A stretch of DNA of 64,000 nucleotides from Venturia oleaginea (GCA_013176395.1 JABMLP010000011.1:310001-374000), one strand, 5' to 3'; numbered from the stretch's first letter, positions 43,778 through 57,369 are shown. Notes: generated by a model from the letters alone, not told the origin. A program made the numbers and translations.

Positions 43778-44752
43778 CCTGTTCAGCAACCCTCCGTTTC
43801 CGGAGAAGCTTCGACGCTTGCTTCCTGCCAGTGTGATGGTTTACGGGGGAGTCGGACGGGTGCCTGCCGCGAGGGATATCAGTACCGCGAACAGGAGGGA
43901 ATTATGATTATGCGAGAGATACGTAGTAGGACAACGATGTCCCTGTGGGATAGGTATACCAAGAACAAGGATGGAGCAGTCGGCCCTATATGTTTGTCTA
44001 GATGATGTGGAGAGGGGATGTACACATATCTTGCTTGAAGGGGAAATGACGCTGGGGCTCATGCAGGCATATCGCACGACAGAGAGCTGCTTAGTACGAA
44101 CCTGAAAGTACAACTTCTAACCACCTACAATCGTGTACTTCACAAAGTTTCGTTGTAGATCTATGTCCAGGCGCGGGTGAAGGGCAAGCTTGGTGGAGGG
44201 ATAGACGCGGAGTCCGATGTTGGGGTTCTTTCGAAGCTACAAGCAGCTGAACAATTGAAGTCGCAGTCTGTGGGAGATTGTGTGTCTTGTTCGATGAGTG
44301 TATCTCCAATGTTTCTGGAGAGAATGTTTATACTTGGAGGACGTTACCAGAATGGAAATCGTGGGGTCTTGGAGAGCAGTTCACAATCGTCATAGGCAAA
44401 AGGCGCTAATAACATTAATAAGGGCGCGAGGCTTCGTATTAATGACAAGCCATTGTCAGCCTCGACACGTCTTTCTTGTACACAATATATATTATTGTTT
44501 GCGATCGAGTACAACATCTGAATTTCGTTTGCAGAAGATATGAGTGCCAGCGTGTCATGAGGCAGGCGGCTTGGACAAAGGTGGTGTTCATTCTCTAGCA
44601 GAACGTCTGGCTGTTTTGAATCGTAATATTGATATCAGCCGTGAACATCGATTGCGGCACTCTCCAGCATATTTCTCGTGACTAGGCATCAAGCATAGCC
44701 TCCCTATAACGCCGAACAACACTGTTACCCAAAACGCCTGCATGGACCATAA
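43778..44752. other. intergenic region upstream of the phosphatase
   Basis: Probably promoter and 5' leader of the phosphatase, possibly with a missed first exon near 43.83-43.9 kb. No other gene is supported. Confidence 0.5.
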
Positions 44753-45663
44753 TTACCGACGGAGACTGTCCAGCCTTGCCTGTAGCTCGTCGTCCTCGTG
44801 ATCACCTCCCCCTATGGCTTGTGCAACCTTACCCTCTGCCACCTGGTTCTTCTGCAATCCAGATGGTGTCTCTCCGAGCTGTATATTGTTAGTAAAGGTC
44901 ATAGCTGTGTGAGAAAGCCAATACCTACCGCCGAGCCAAGATCGATCCCAATTTCGTCCAACACCTGGTTGACCACGTCTTCACTCTCTTCCTCATCCTC
45001 CAGGCCAGTGACGTCGTCGATAGCATCATCCATCATCTCTTGACGCTGATCCATAATATCGTTCTCTTTCTCGAATTCCATGGCGATGCGTTGTAGGGCG
45101 GGCAGATTCATCTGTCGGTTCATGCTACCTAGGAGGACTGTAGCTCCCTTCATGGACTGCATCATTTGCTCATTGCTTCGGACCGTCTATGCCTGGTTAG
45201 ATTGTGTGTTGGATGCCACTTCCACAAAACTAACCTGTATCCGTAACGAGATTGCCTGAAGTTGTGTTCGCATAGAATAGAACTTCTCTATATATCTTGA
45301 TTACAATCAGTATATGCCATGTCGTATTCTCTCACGCCTCAGCATACCGTCGTGTCCTGACCAAATCCTTCGCTTGTATTCTCAGAGGTCCAGTCTGTCC
45401 AGCCTTCGCGCTCTTCTTGATATCCTGTATGAGCTTCTTCTCTTGGTTCTCAAGCTTGACTCGTTCTCGGTCGAGTTCCCGTTGTGTTTTTTCAAGTGCT
45501 CGCTGGTGTTTTCTCAAACGCTCTGCTGGCGTCATGCGCTTGCCGAAGGCCCATTCCACGATCTGGAGGATGTTAGCTGTGACCGTTAGGAGATCGCGGG
45601 CAACCGATAGTCGTGGAGTGCAGGATTCGTTATTCCTTAAGGAGAGCGCATACATACGTTCAT
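44753..45663 (-). CDS. VPS2: ESCRT-III subunit Vps2/CHMP2
   Basis: Five exons: 45663-45658, 45562-45348, 45295-45235, 45186-44929 and 44878-44753. They give 221 residues with introns of 95, 52, 48 and 50 bp. The six-base first exon encodes only Met-Asn and is spliced to IVEWAFGKRMTPAERLRKHQ. Then come the helical Snf7-type core (DLVRTRRYIEKFYSMRTQLQ, MKGATVLLGSMNRQMNLPAL), the acidic autoinhibitory region (ENDIMDQRQEMMDDAIDDV) and the C-terminal MIT-interacting motif (DELQARLDSLRR). Vps2 caps the Snf7 filament and recruits Vps4 for multivesicular-body sorting at endosomes. Each splice restores the family pattern exactly. It is divergent from the Fzo1 gene. Confidence 0.95.
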
Positions 45664-45951
45664 GTTTGTAGTATGGAAGAACGATGTTCCAATGCCCGCC
45701 GCTTTAAACGGTCCTGGGATGTGTTTGGGTGCCTGTTCACGCTGTTGTTGGAGGCCCTTATCTTGGCGTCAAAGTCAAATCTCCTAACAGCGTCAAGCAA
45801 TTCAGGAATGATATCGATGAATTCTAAGCGAGGTTCAAAATCAAATTGGCAAATATCTTAGGAAATCGGTTAATATATTAAAATGTTACTCTGGTATTAG
45901 TTGTCAAGAGGGTAGCAAGGCCAAGACCCCGGCATGGATGAGCTCACTCTC

Positions 45952-46197
45952 GGCTCGGCCCTCTCTGATTTGGTAGACGAGGACGAGGACGAGGACGAGG
46001 ACGGGAACTCTAGAAAACACAATATTCTCTTTAAACCCATCAATCTACCATCTTCAGATTGATAATGATAAATTTCTGGCGACTTAGGGTCATGATCTTT
46101 CTGGAAATATATCGACATCGATCTCAGGTTGCGAGTGACAAGAAATGTTCAAATATTTACCTACTGTGGCTCGGCCCTATCTGATTTGGCAGACGAG
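45952..46197. repeat. 30-bp direct repeat pair
   Basis: ggctcggccctctctgattt... at 45952-45981 and ggctcggccctatctgattt... at 46168-46197 match at 28 of 30 bases and bracket the palindromic repeat at 46058-46124. Confidence 0.8.
46058..46124. repeat. palindromic repeat, copy P1
   Basis: Arms around gataatgataaatttctggc and ctggaaatatatcgacatc are imperfect complements. It shares the core GAYAAATYTCTGGCRA with copies at 48884 and 57370. Confidence 0.65.
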
Positions 46198-46316
46198 CGC
46201 CACCCGATAAATATCACACCGTCACCTATATCCTACCTTACCAACCATAGAACAAATACCGGCACCAGGAAAAAGATGCGCATTCGACTGCCTACATTCT
46301 ATCAATATCACCAACA

Positions 46317-49300
46317 ATGAAAACCGACAACAACGGGGCCAACCCCCCCAACAATGGCAACGACTACTTCAACTCGCCTCCAACAGCTCCGCGACGAGCC
46401 AGCACGAATCCTGGATACATGCAAGTGGGAACTGGCTCCTCATCCGTGCATGCCATGAGATTGCAAGCCATAATCGACAACGACTCTGGGTATGGAGGAA
46501 GTACTCTAGCCGACGGTGACGGTGGAGAGGGAGCATGGCACCCAGGAATGAGCTACGATCGGCCCACCCCAAACCATACACCAACGGTACACGGCGAATA
46601 CAACCCAGCGGCCGAACATGAGCGCAAAACCCTCGCTAGCCATAAGCACCAGCTGTTATACAACCAGAACAAGAACATTCTCGGCCGTGCCATTACAGAG
46701 ACGGTGGATACACTTCGAAAACTGCAAGACATGAACTCGCAATGGCCGGCACATTACCCTCCAGTTCAGCGAGCAGACCCAGTACCAAGCAGTGCTGCCA
46801 GGAATGACCCAAGACCAGGACTACACCACACCCAGACAACTCTGGCCAACCACTACGAACTCCCAACCTCTTCTACAGGCAGACCGGTGCCACCAATGAG
46901 AGCAGGAACATCGCTTGGCGAGCACGCATCGGCAGCGGAGTCAAGCTCAGCGGCGTTGAAAAGACCAGTTGCGGAACCTCGACTTATCGCACCACAACTC
47001 CCTGGTGAACTCCCTCATGACTTCTCCATCCTCACACTTGATTCCAAATTTGGGCGTCAGACGGATTTGATGCACGGAATGGATAAAAATGAAGTTGCTA
47101 GACTGTTGAACGGACAAATCCAAAAAAGTGTCCAGCATTTGTATTCGTTGCGAGAGCGGATAGACGACACGTCGAGCAAAGTCTTGGTGACGGGAGACCT
47201 TAATGCCGGAAAATCGACATTTTGCAACGCGCTACTCCGACGAAAGATTTTGCCAGAAGATCAACAGCCTTGCACCAGCATTTTTTGCGAAGTGCTTGAT
47301 TGCAGTGAAAATGGTGATGTTGAGGAGGTGCATGCCATTCCGATCGGCCAGCATTATGATCGAGATGATGAGTCGACATATCAAGTTTTCTCCATCAAAG
47401 AACTTGAGAAGATTGTGATCGACGATGAGCGATGGGCGTCATGTAAAATCTACATCAAGGACATACGAGCAGTGGACGAATCACTTCTCGCTAATGGCGT
47501 AGTCGACATTGCGCTGATTGATGCCCCTGGTCTTAACAAGGATTCGGTCATCACCACAGCAAATTTTGCCAAGCAGGAAGAGATTGATGTTGTCGTCTTC
47601 GTCGTGTCTGCGGCCAATCATTTCACAGAATCTGCAAAGGAGTTCGTTTTCAATGCGGCAAGAGAGAAGGCATACATGTTCATTGTTGTTAACGGATTCG
47701 ACGTTATTAGGGACAAGCAGCGGGCCCAAGGCATGATCTTGAAGCAGGTGCAGAAGCTGAGCCCAGCAACGTTCAAGGAATCCGCCGAGCTTGTTCATTT
47801 TGTTTCAAGCAATGCAGTTCCCACCGCACCTCCACCGGGCGGGCCTTCCGGAGGCGGCTCGGGGGGTAGTGGAAGCGCATCCTTTGAGGACCCTGACGAT
47901 AATGGTGATGACGACGACGAGGATGCTGTTATCAAGCACAAAGATCCCCCTTCGCCCCAGGACAAAGGCAAGGGCAAGGAGAAGGAGAAGCTTAGAGATT
48001 TCGAAGATCTTGAGCAGGCATTACGGCGCTTTGTTCTGGAGAAACGGGCTCGTTCAAAGCTAGCTCCCGCAAAGACGTATCTCATGAACCTGCTTGGTGA
48101 CCTGCTTAATCTCGCCACCGTCAACAAGGACGTCGTCGGGTCCGAGCTAGACCGGGTTAGCAGGGAGCTGCAGGAACTCGTGCCGCAGCTTGAGGAGTTT
48201 AAAAAGACAACCGATAATGCCGACAAGACTACTGACAGGACGATAGAGGACACCGTCGACGCGGTTTACTCGTTCGCCCGAGACACTCTCAACAACGTCA
48301 TCGGCCGCATGGCAGAAGAAGACCATGGCGTGCCATATCCTGGGTTCCTGAGCGCCTACCAGTACGCCGAGGACCTCAAGTACGCCATGCTTGAGACTAT
48401 CTCCGAAACTGTTGGCATATGCGAGGAGCATGCCCGGAAAAGCACTGTGAGTGGCGTAAAGGCCATTAGCCAGCTCGGCATGGACCACCTAGGCAATGCT
48501 TTCCCGGCACTCAACTTCCGCGAGGATGTGATGTTCTCACGGAAACGAGACCAGTTGGCGAGGCAAGTGGATATCGAGGTCGAGCTGAGCGATTTCTTTG
48601 ATATCCAAAGCCTGTGGGAGAGACAAGAAAAGGTAGCTGGTACGAGCATGGCTGTTACGGTGGCTGGCGTTGTTGGTAGTCGCTTGATCGGTGGTGTTGG
48701 TTGGCTTGATGGCACCCTCGGCGCTGTCCGGGTAATGGGGGTGGGTAACTTGAGGAGGATGATCATTCCTGGCCTCCTTGCAACCGGTAAGTTCCTATAT
48801 TTCGACCTCATGGCCCCATGGTCGTCTCATCAATTCATGCCCGCCAAGAAATTACGCACTTCATTACAACACCTTCGAACTACCATCGATATCGATAAAT
48901 CTCTGGCAATCTTAAACAAGAATATCTTCAGAATTCATCGATATCGATCTTAATCTAAGAGATTGCTGTCTGAATAGATAATTGGCATTATCCAAGGGTT
49001 AGAGCGAGCATGAATGGAGACCACCGAGGCCCCGTTATCTCTGCGATCCAATATGCTAATTGCGCCCAGTCGTCCTAGGTATCTCATATGCAGTCGCCTC
49101 GATACCTAACTCATTGCCACGTCGTCTGAGTAGCAAACTTCACAGCCAGCTCGCTGCGCTTGACTATACCCATTCCAACGCGTCTCGCATGTCTCACGAA
49201 GTTAGGAGAGCATTGAAGTTTCCGGCAGAAAATTTGCGGATCGGGCTCAAGCGTAATGTGGAGGATCTGCAGGACAAGAAGCAGAAGACGGATAAGCTGA

Positions 49301-49416
49301 AGCATGAGTCGCACGTCGCACAAAAGTACTTCGTCAATCTTGTCACCAAGACTGGCGATATCAAAAGGAGAGTGGAGAATGTGGACCTGGAAGCGGCGGC
49401 ACCGGGAGGCTTATGA
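46317..49416 (+). CDS. FZO1: mitofusin Fzo1, mitochondrial outer-membrane fusion GTPase
   Basis: ATG at 46317. Exons 46317-48786 and 49079-49416 give 935 residues. The intron (48787-49078, GTAAGT to CCTAG) is 292 bp, long for this genome, and joins LLAT to GISYAVASIP in phase 1. The dynamin-type GTPase domain has G1 TGDLNAGKST, G2 Thr in QPCTSI, G3 IDAPGLN and G4 VNGFD. A low-complexity acidic insert with GGGSGGSGSA lies at about residues 505-545, next to coiled coils. Two membrane passes (MAVTVAGVVGSRLIGG and LLATGISYAVASIP regions) are followed by a C-terminal coiled coil. The protein tethers and fuses mitochondrial outer membranes. The N-terminal about 200 residues are poorly conserved, as in fungal Fzo1 proteins. 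Confidence 0.93.
48884..48950. repeat. palindromic repeat, copy P2, inside the Fzo1 intron
   Basis: atcgatatcgataaatctct (from 48886) is nearly complementary to the segment ending tcatcgatatcgat (48949). This is the best-formed hairpin of the three copies. Confidence 0.7.
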
Positions 49417-49928
49417 GAACTGACTTGATGATTGATGGACGTTTTCCACTTTGTTGGGTTTCTGCTGTATTTTTGGAGTCTGGAGTTCGGTACGACTCCG
49501 AGGAGGACCTCGAGCTTGAGGCACTGCCACCAGCTAAACTGAAAATTGTACTTCCATTACACTCAGCCACACACGTATTTGCCTAGATGACTACGCAATT
49601 CATTGCTTTCCTACTCTTGGATGAACGTGGCCAGTATGTAAGTTTGACATGGAATAAATGCTTGGAAAGATGTTGGGTGGATACCGTATGACCCGGTCTT
49701 CATCGCGATCGGATGCATACATGAGTAAGACTTGGCATGGATAATGGCCCATGAGCGAAGGCGGAACCATCTCCACAATATTTCGTTGACTACACTACGA
49801 ACCAACGTTTGAGTTGAGAGGGCCCCTCTAACCTCGACATCACCTCACTCAACTACAAGATAAACAAAGATAAACATCATCTCAAATTCAAAATTCATTC
49901 CTCTACATCTCACAAGCTCGTCATCAAA
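49417..49928. other. intergenic region
   Basis: Fzo1 3' end and the promoter of the next gene. A pyrimidine/A-rich leader precedes the ATG at 49929. No other feature is supported. Confidence 0.5.
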
Positions 49929-50927
49929 ATGATCAACTTCGCAACAATCGGCACAGGCTGGATCACAACCTCCTTCATCCACTCCGCTCTCGCAACGAAG
50001 AAATACAACCTCGTCGCCATCTATTCCCGCTCCCAAGAATCCGCCACCTCCTTCTCTCAAAAACACAATTGTCAAAAAACTCACACGTCCCTCGACGAAC
50101 TGGTTGCAGACCCCTCCATTGACACCATCTACATCGCCTCCCCAAATTCCCTGCATTTCGCCCACGCAAAGCAGTGTCTCGAAGCCGGGAAAAACGTCAT
50201 CCTCGAGAAACCTGCTACGTCGACGAGTAAGGAGTTGAATGAGCTCTTTGAGATTGCGAAAGCGAAGGGAGTATTTTTATTGGAGGCCTTCAGACACGTC
50301 TTCGAACCCAATTTCCTAATCATCCAAAAAGCGTTGAAAGAAGAGAAATTGGGAGATATTTTTGGAGCAACGTTCAACTACGCATCCCGCTCCTCCCGTT
50401 TCGACAACGTCCTCGCTGGCGAAGTTCCAAACATTTTCTCGTTGGAGTATAGTGGTGGATGTCTCGTTGATCTAGGCGTCTATCCCATCTCCGCCGCTAT
50501 CGCTCTCTTCGGCGCCCCAATCTCAAGTACCTACAAGCCAACCATGTTGAGTACAGGCGTTGACGGCGGCGGTTTCATAACCCTCAACTACGAGGAATTC
50601 GGCGTCTCGATCAACGCGTCGAAAATCTATACGTCCACGACTCCGTCTGAGATTTATGGCGAGAAGGGAACGATTGTTCTGAATGGGATTACTGATATCT
50701 CCAAGGTGGATGTTTTGGATGCGAAGACGAAGGGGGTGGAGGGGTTGGCTGGGGAACAGATTGATGCCAAACTTAATATGCAGGCTGAGGCGGAACAGTT
50801 TGCGAATATTATCGCTGACAAGGACTTGGAGGCGGCAAAGTGGTTGGAGGGTGTGTCCAGGAGTGTCATTGGAGTGACGGAGGGGTTGAGGAAGGCGAAT
50901 GGGATTATTTTTGCGGCTGAGAAGTGA
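49929..50927 (+). CDS. Gfo/Idh/MocA-family NAD(P)-dependent oxidoreductase
   Basis: Single exon, 332 residues, ATG at 49929 with an A at -3 (aaaATG). The N-terminal Rossmann fold has FATIGTGWIT (the dinucleotide-binding Gly turn), then IYIASPNSLHFAHAKQCLEAGKN and the family signature VILEKPATS. The substrate domain has LLEAFRHVFEP and GGCLVDLGVYPISAAIALFG, whose Asp and nearby Tyr match the usual catalytic region. Such enzymes oxidise or reduce sugars, inositols or dihydrodiols using NAD(P). The dimeric dihydrodiol/D-xylose dehydrogenase group is the nearest look-alike. The substrate cannot be told from sequence, and no pathway genes are adjacent. Confidence 0.9.
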   Translation: MINFATIGTGWITTSFIHSALATKKYNLVAIYSRSQESATSFSQKHNCQKTHTSLDELVADPSIDTIYIASPNSLHFAHAKQCLEAGKNVILEKPATSTSKELNELFEIAKAKGVFLLEAFRHVFEPNFLIIQKALKEEKLGDIFGATFNYASRSSRFDNVLAGEVPNIFSLEYSGGCLVDLGVYPISAAIALFGAPISSTYKPTMLSTGVDGGGFITLNYEEFGVSINASKIYTSTTPSEIYGEKGTIVLNGITDISKVDVLDAKTKGVEGLAGEQIDAKLNMQAEAEQFANIIADKDLEAAKWLEGVSRSVIGVTEGLRKANGIIFAAEK

Positions 50928-51125
50928 GGTGTTGGATCGTGGGAGGAGGGGCTGTATAGTTTGGACAAAGGCTCGACGACATGATGTTACACGGCAAGCA
51001 AAAAATGGACGAAATAGATTCTACTTTATAGCTCTTTTCGTTCTTCGTCGCTCCTGTCCTCTCAACCTCCCATCTCTTTCTTCACCCAAAGTCAATGGAT
51101 CAGTCATCTCGCTAACTACCGTCCG
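50928..51125. other. short intergenic region
   Basis: Pyrimidine-rich on the + strand. No gene supported. Confidence 0.4.
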
Positions 51126-51647
51126 CTGGGCACCCTCCCAACTCTATAACTCAAATCACCCCTCCCCTCCACAACCCCGGATCTTCCAAACAATATCCCG
51201 CCGGCGCCCATCCTCCTCCTCTCCTCCTGCTCTATTTCCCCTAACTCCAGCACCCCTCACACCCCCCTCCTTCCACTAGCCAATTCCAGCTCTAGTCTTG
51301 ACTCTATTTCCCTCATAATACCAAACTCGCTCGCCTACCTAGACATCTCCCATCCCCAAACCTCCGCATATAAAAGTAACCCCCACACAACCGCAATCCC
51401 AACCCCACCCATCGCCATCATCAGAATGCCAATGAAGAATACTCATTTCTGAATCTCAGAGAAAGGAGGTGAGGGATTGGAAAAAGTATAGCCGGTTACT
51501 GTACTGATGCGGATGGAATCTTGATAACAGGAGGCCGTAGGTGAGTCCTATCATTGAGGATATGGTGTGATGTGGTGTTAAGGAGTCGGGGCTGGGTTCG
51601 GTTGATAAAAAATGGTACGGCGAGGCTCTTGATGATGGAATTGACAT
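51126..51647 (-). pseudogene. possible degraded membrane protein
   Basis: The minus strand has ATG at 51647 and the frame SRASPYHFLSTEPSPDSLTP, then SMIGLTYGLLLSRFHPHQY. In a shifted frame it continues with a strongly hydrophobic stretch, GILMMAMGGVGIAVVWGLLL, next to YAEVWGWEMS, then Glu/Arg-rich residues to about 51126. A stop and frame changes at about 51445 and 51355 interrupt it. Either introns were missed or the gene is decayed. The family is not recognised. Confidence 0.35.
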
Positions 51648-52393
51648 CGTGCATGCATGCGATGTACCAGGCAGGATAAGATAAGCGGTGTTAAACCTAC
51701 TATGGCAGATATTAAGATTTCGTCGAGGAGGTGCCAGAGATATTGTGAGAGTAGGTCAAAAGAACCCCGTAGAAATGCAACGACACGCGAAGGAGTTGAA
51801 TCCTCGCTCCGAGCAGATTATATGTACCGGGGTGAGCATCTCAATGCAGATGTATACCGCTACAATATATGTATCCTTGAAGATGTAGATCAGCGCGTTC
51901 TAGAGCGAAAGGCCGACTCGTGCGGAAGAAACCAGAAACGCTCCAGAATCTACCTGACGTCTCTCCATTATCGATTTCTCGGGATTTTTCCGCTGTGAGG
52001 TCGAGTACTGTTGAGATTGTGGGAAGTAGTTTCAATTGCAGCTGTGTAAGCAGACTATCATAAAGCAACGAACAGAAGAGACAAGGGTAGGTAAAATCGC
52101 CTTTTCATTGTGTATAGGAAATGTCTAGTATAAGACTGCCTCTTAACCAGCAAGTGTCATGGGTATCGAAGATGGAAAATCAGAAACTTTAGCCGCTATT
52201 TTCGCCTCGCATGACCTTACTCATCCGTTTAACCGTGAAAGCAAGCATTTCTTGACAATCGTTTCCTTTGTTATCCAACCTTTTTAAACCACCCGGGTAA
52301 CCATCGCAAAAAAATCAGAGAAGAAGTAGCATATTCCGGGTCAAAATCCAGCTTAGTATTGATCGGAATCCACACCGATGGATGCTTCGCCCA
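51648..52393. other. gene-free stretch
   Basis: No supported gene. It probably includes the 3' region of the minus-strand secreted-protein gene. Confidence 0.4.
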
Positions 52394-52867
52394 CTACTTG
52401 AGACTGGGCAAAGTAGTGGCCTTCACTTCTGCAGCACGAATATCAGTCCTGTTCGTGAACATAAGAGAAAGAAACGTATCAGCAATACCAACCGTGTTCC
52501 AAGCCGGAGTGGGACACACATCAGCAGCAACAGCATTTGGACCCAAACTCTTCCAAATGCTATTGGCCATTGAGTTGGCAGCAACCTGGAGACAGTATGG
52601 CATGCCCTGCACCATCATGCAGCTGGCTGGGGAAGGGGCCATGGAGTTGGCGGCGTCGAACTTGAGAAGGTACTTCGTGGTATATTCAGATTTGCTGGAC
52701 CAGGTGACTTGAGGGTAAGCGTGACCGGTACGGGTTGCTTGCTGGCTGAAGAGGGTGTAGGGGCATGGATTTGTGCGGGTTGGGTCTGCCTGGGGCATTG
52801 GCGAAGCGCTGGTGATTCCGACGAGGAGGAGGAGGAGAGCCTGAAGGGTGGTGATGATAGACACCAT
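52394..52867 (-). CDS. small secreted protein, four cysteines
   Basis: Single exon, 157 residues, ATG at 52867. It has a clear signal peptide (TLQALLLLLVGITSASP), a likely processed Pro/Gln region, then a mature domain with four Cys (NPCPY, ASCMM, PYCLQ, DVCPT), an even number. The composition is unremarkable, with no repeats, one N-glycosylation site (TNRTD) and no transmembrane segment after the signal. It is presumably extracellular. No known family is recognised, and an effector or wall-associated role is only a possibility. The upstream CA/TG-rich leader fits a promoter on the right side. Confidence 0.75.
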   Translation of the reverse strand: MVSIITTLQALLLLLVGITSASPMPQADPTRTNPCPYTLFSQQATRTGHAYPQVTWSSKSEYTTKYLLKFDAANSMAPSPASCMMVQGMPYCLQVAANSMANSIWKSLGPNAVAADVCPTPAWNTVGIADTFLSLMFTNRTDIRAAEVKATTLPSLK

Positions 52868-53267
52868 GTTGATTGAGTTGGCTGGTTGGAGTATGGCTGT
52901 GGTTAGGTAGATGGCCTTCGAGTGTGTGAAGTTGATGTTTGTTGTTGGTGGTTGTAAGGTCCGAAAGTTGTTGTAGATGTTTATACAGGTGACTCGAAGT
53001 AAGGAAATTACAGGTCGAAATTTATGAGAGCTTAATGCCAGTGGAGTATTTCGCCGGTCAGAAACGCTCGCCAGTGGAAAGCCGGGTGTTCAACAGAACA
53101 TTCCAGGCCGACAATATGCAGAAGCGCAAGGAGAGCACAAACACAGGCGCACATTGACGTGCATTAGTAGCAATGCTTAGACAATCACCGAAGACCTCGT
53201 CCCCTGCAGCAATTCTGTCCGGTAGAGTTCGGGCACCGGGATCAACGAACCATTCCATACACACAGA

Positions 53268-53660
53268 TCAGCAGCTGGACATCTTCTCCGACGGACACCT
53301 GAGGGAGGAATAGACGCGTCTCCACCGTCGGCCAATATCACATTTCGAAGTCCCGAATATGGATAGTCGGAGTCCGTAAATGGAAAATCCATCTTCAGAA
53401 GGGAGCACAAAGAGGGAGCAGTCATCCGCCAAGAGCGTATGCAATAGCTAGTTAGACGTGGACAGAATGAAGAAAAGAACTTCGAGGCTACAGTTGCTTC
53501 CGTTGGAGTGCCGTTGTTGATGATACACGGGACGAAAGGGTTTCAAGTGGCATACATATATAGATTGAAGATAAAGACCTTGGTTGCACGACCAAGCTGA
53601 CTTCAAGGGGATGAGGAAAAACGGGGCAAGCGCGGTAGGAACTGATAGCAACGATATCAT
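53268..53660 (-). CDS. possible small secreted protein, two exons
   Basis: ATG at 53660 begins a hydrophobic start (MISLLSVPTALAPFFLIPL) followed by SAWSCNQGLYLQSIY. If a GTATGC donor after that is spliced to ctaactag (intron about 53447-53555), the frame continues with LADDCSLFVLPSEDGF and ends SLRCPSEKMSSC at 53268, giving about 94 residues and five Cys. Other frames in 53058-53425 are open too, so the model is weak. It is listed because the signal-like start is distinct. Confidence 0.25.
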
Positions 53661-54177
53661 AAGATCTCGGGTGATGATGGAGGGGCGATGTTGGCTGTTC
53701 TATGGCGGTTGAAAAGGGGAACGCGTTTTGTTGAAGGCGCCGCGGAACAAAATCCGCTCTGCTACACGTGAGAAAGCTGTGTTGTCAAATGTCAAATCAC
53801 GAATGAGAGCAGAATATAGGCAAGGATTCGGATGCTGTAGCTGCTCATACTACTAAATTTCCATGCAGATACTTTCCAGCTGTGAGACTTCATGCTCAAA
53901 TTCATCAATCCAATTTACTCAGCCCTCGTCTCCACGACGGGGATCACCTTCTGCAAGTTACTCGGCCTATTTCTGTGCCTCGATGTTGACTTATCGAGGG
54001 GTTGTTTATAGACCAAGATTCCTTCATTGCCATTGTAATAGCATCGAAACGCCGGAACGGAGCGTGATGGACGGACTCTAGTTTCAAGGCAAGCAAGAGC
54101 TGATCTTGTAGGAACACGAAGAAAGGAAGAGTTTCAATTGAAGCAAGGAACTCGCTGTACCTCTACATATTGAAAGA
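53661..54177. other. intergenic region
   Basis: No supported feature. Confidence 0.4.
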
Positions 54178-55200
54178 TCAAGACAATCTCTTGGCGCAAA
54201 AGCTCAAAGACAAGCTGCCTTTGGGAACGCCCTTAGCTTGACCCTGGTACTCCTTCTGTTCAACCCAGACTGTCCATTTAGTGCACGTCTGTTCACCGAC
54301 GTCATTCCACATCTTCTTGAACGATTCCTCGTTGTGTTTGAAAAGCGATGTCGTCTTGTCACCTTCGACTGAGCCAGCTTGGTTCGATGTTGTGGTTGAT
54401 GTTGACGTCACCGCAGGAGCAGAACCTTTGATTACGAATTCGCCTGCGTCGACATGGCCCAGTTGCTTTCCCACGATCAGACTGCCGAAAGTCGGTTTCG
54501 ATAGTTTGACCAGGTGCTTGAGGACATCGATTGTCGCCGAATAGCTGAAGAGGTGCAGGAAGGACCCAGCCCAAATAATGTCGATTTTACCTTCGAGAGT
54601 GACGAAATTGGGGTCGGTGGTATTGAAGATATCCGCTGCGAACATCGTGGATTTCATTATCTCTCGATCCTTGAACAGATCATATCCGATATCTAGAAAC
54701 TCTGGGTGAAGATCACTGGCGTAAAGGTTCTCTGGCGTGGCTCCATCGAGGACCAATTGCCGTACCTCTTGACCGACACAGCAGCCAATGTCAAGGAACT
54801 TATGGCCCGACTTCAGGCGAGACAGGATATCAGAGTAGGACGGTTGGAGATTCAAGGCCAACCCGAGGAATTTGAACTGGCCGATGCAAGGGTAGGGAAA
54901 CTAGAAATGGGTCTCATTTAGTGCATCGACATGAGGCTGATTCTGCTGTGGATTTCAGTACCACTTTCCATGCTTTGTCTCTCTGTATATTGTTAGTATG
55001 GGGTTTGTAAATGGCACAGATTATTGTTTCTATGGACGTACCACTTCCACAACAGCACGTAAAACGTCTTCGGGTGAAATTTTGCTGTAGTCTTCCAGCA
55101 GCTTTCGGGCGTTGGCTGGGACGTCATCCGGAGGTGGAACATAGAAGCTTTGTAAAGCATCTCTATTGATGCGTTCAGGCGTCTCGCTTTGGACGGACAT
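54178..55200 (-). CDS. class I SAM-dependent methyltransferase
   Basis: Exons are 55200-55042, 54982-54962 (a 21-base microexon) and 54900-54178, giving 300 residues. Intron 1 (54983-55041) is GTACGT to ATACAG and intron 2 (54901-54961) is GTACTG to TTCTAG. Splicing yields RDKAWKVFPYPCIGQFKFL, which neither flanking frame gives alone. SAM-binding motif I is KFLDIGCCVGQEVRQL. An acidic loop follows in YASDLHPEFLDIGYDLF, and motif IV is IDIIWAGSFLHLF. It resembles fungal O-methyltransferases found in secondary-metabolite clusters (the AusD-like group), but no cluster genes are adjacent and the substrate is unknown. Transcription diverges from spermidine synthase. Confidence 0.85.
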
Positions 55201-57083
<1,883 letters not shown>

Positions 57084-57369
57084 GGGGGGATGCATGGCAG
57101 AAAAGGACGCAGCAGGATAATGTTATGTAGTTTTATGCGGGACGATACCATGGGAGTTGATGCACTACGGTTAGTGAGACTGCTTGGAGCCGGCCTCTTG
57201 AGAGGAAACGGGAGCTCGACGAAAAAAGGTTTAAATGATGACGTCCATTCTCACGATTTAATAGCAGACGATCGCATCGTAACCCCTGGAGTAATAGAGC
57301 TGTTGAGAAGTTTCTCATTAATGTGAGGAAGCCTAAATTTGGGTTGTCTTCGTTGTCGTCTTCTACTGA

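Larger units (their letters stand above)
45664..46316. promoter_or_regulatory. shared intergenic region of Vps2 and Fzo1 genes
   Basis: A 653-bp region between two divergent start codons. It holds a GACGAG microsatellite (about 45978-46005), a 30-bp direct repeat pair, and a palindromic repeat (both listed). No core promoter elements can be assigned with confidence. Confidence 0.5.

Noticed and set aside
50899..51279. 126-codon plus-strand frame after the oxidoreductase
   Set aside because: Pro/Ser-rich translation of a pyrimidine tract, overlapping the oxidoreductase end, with no domain.
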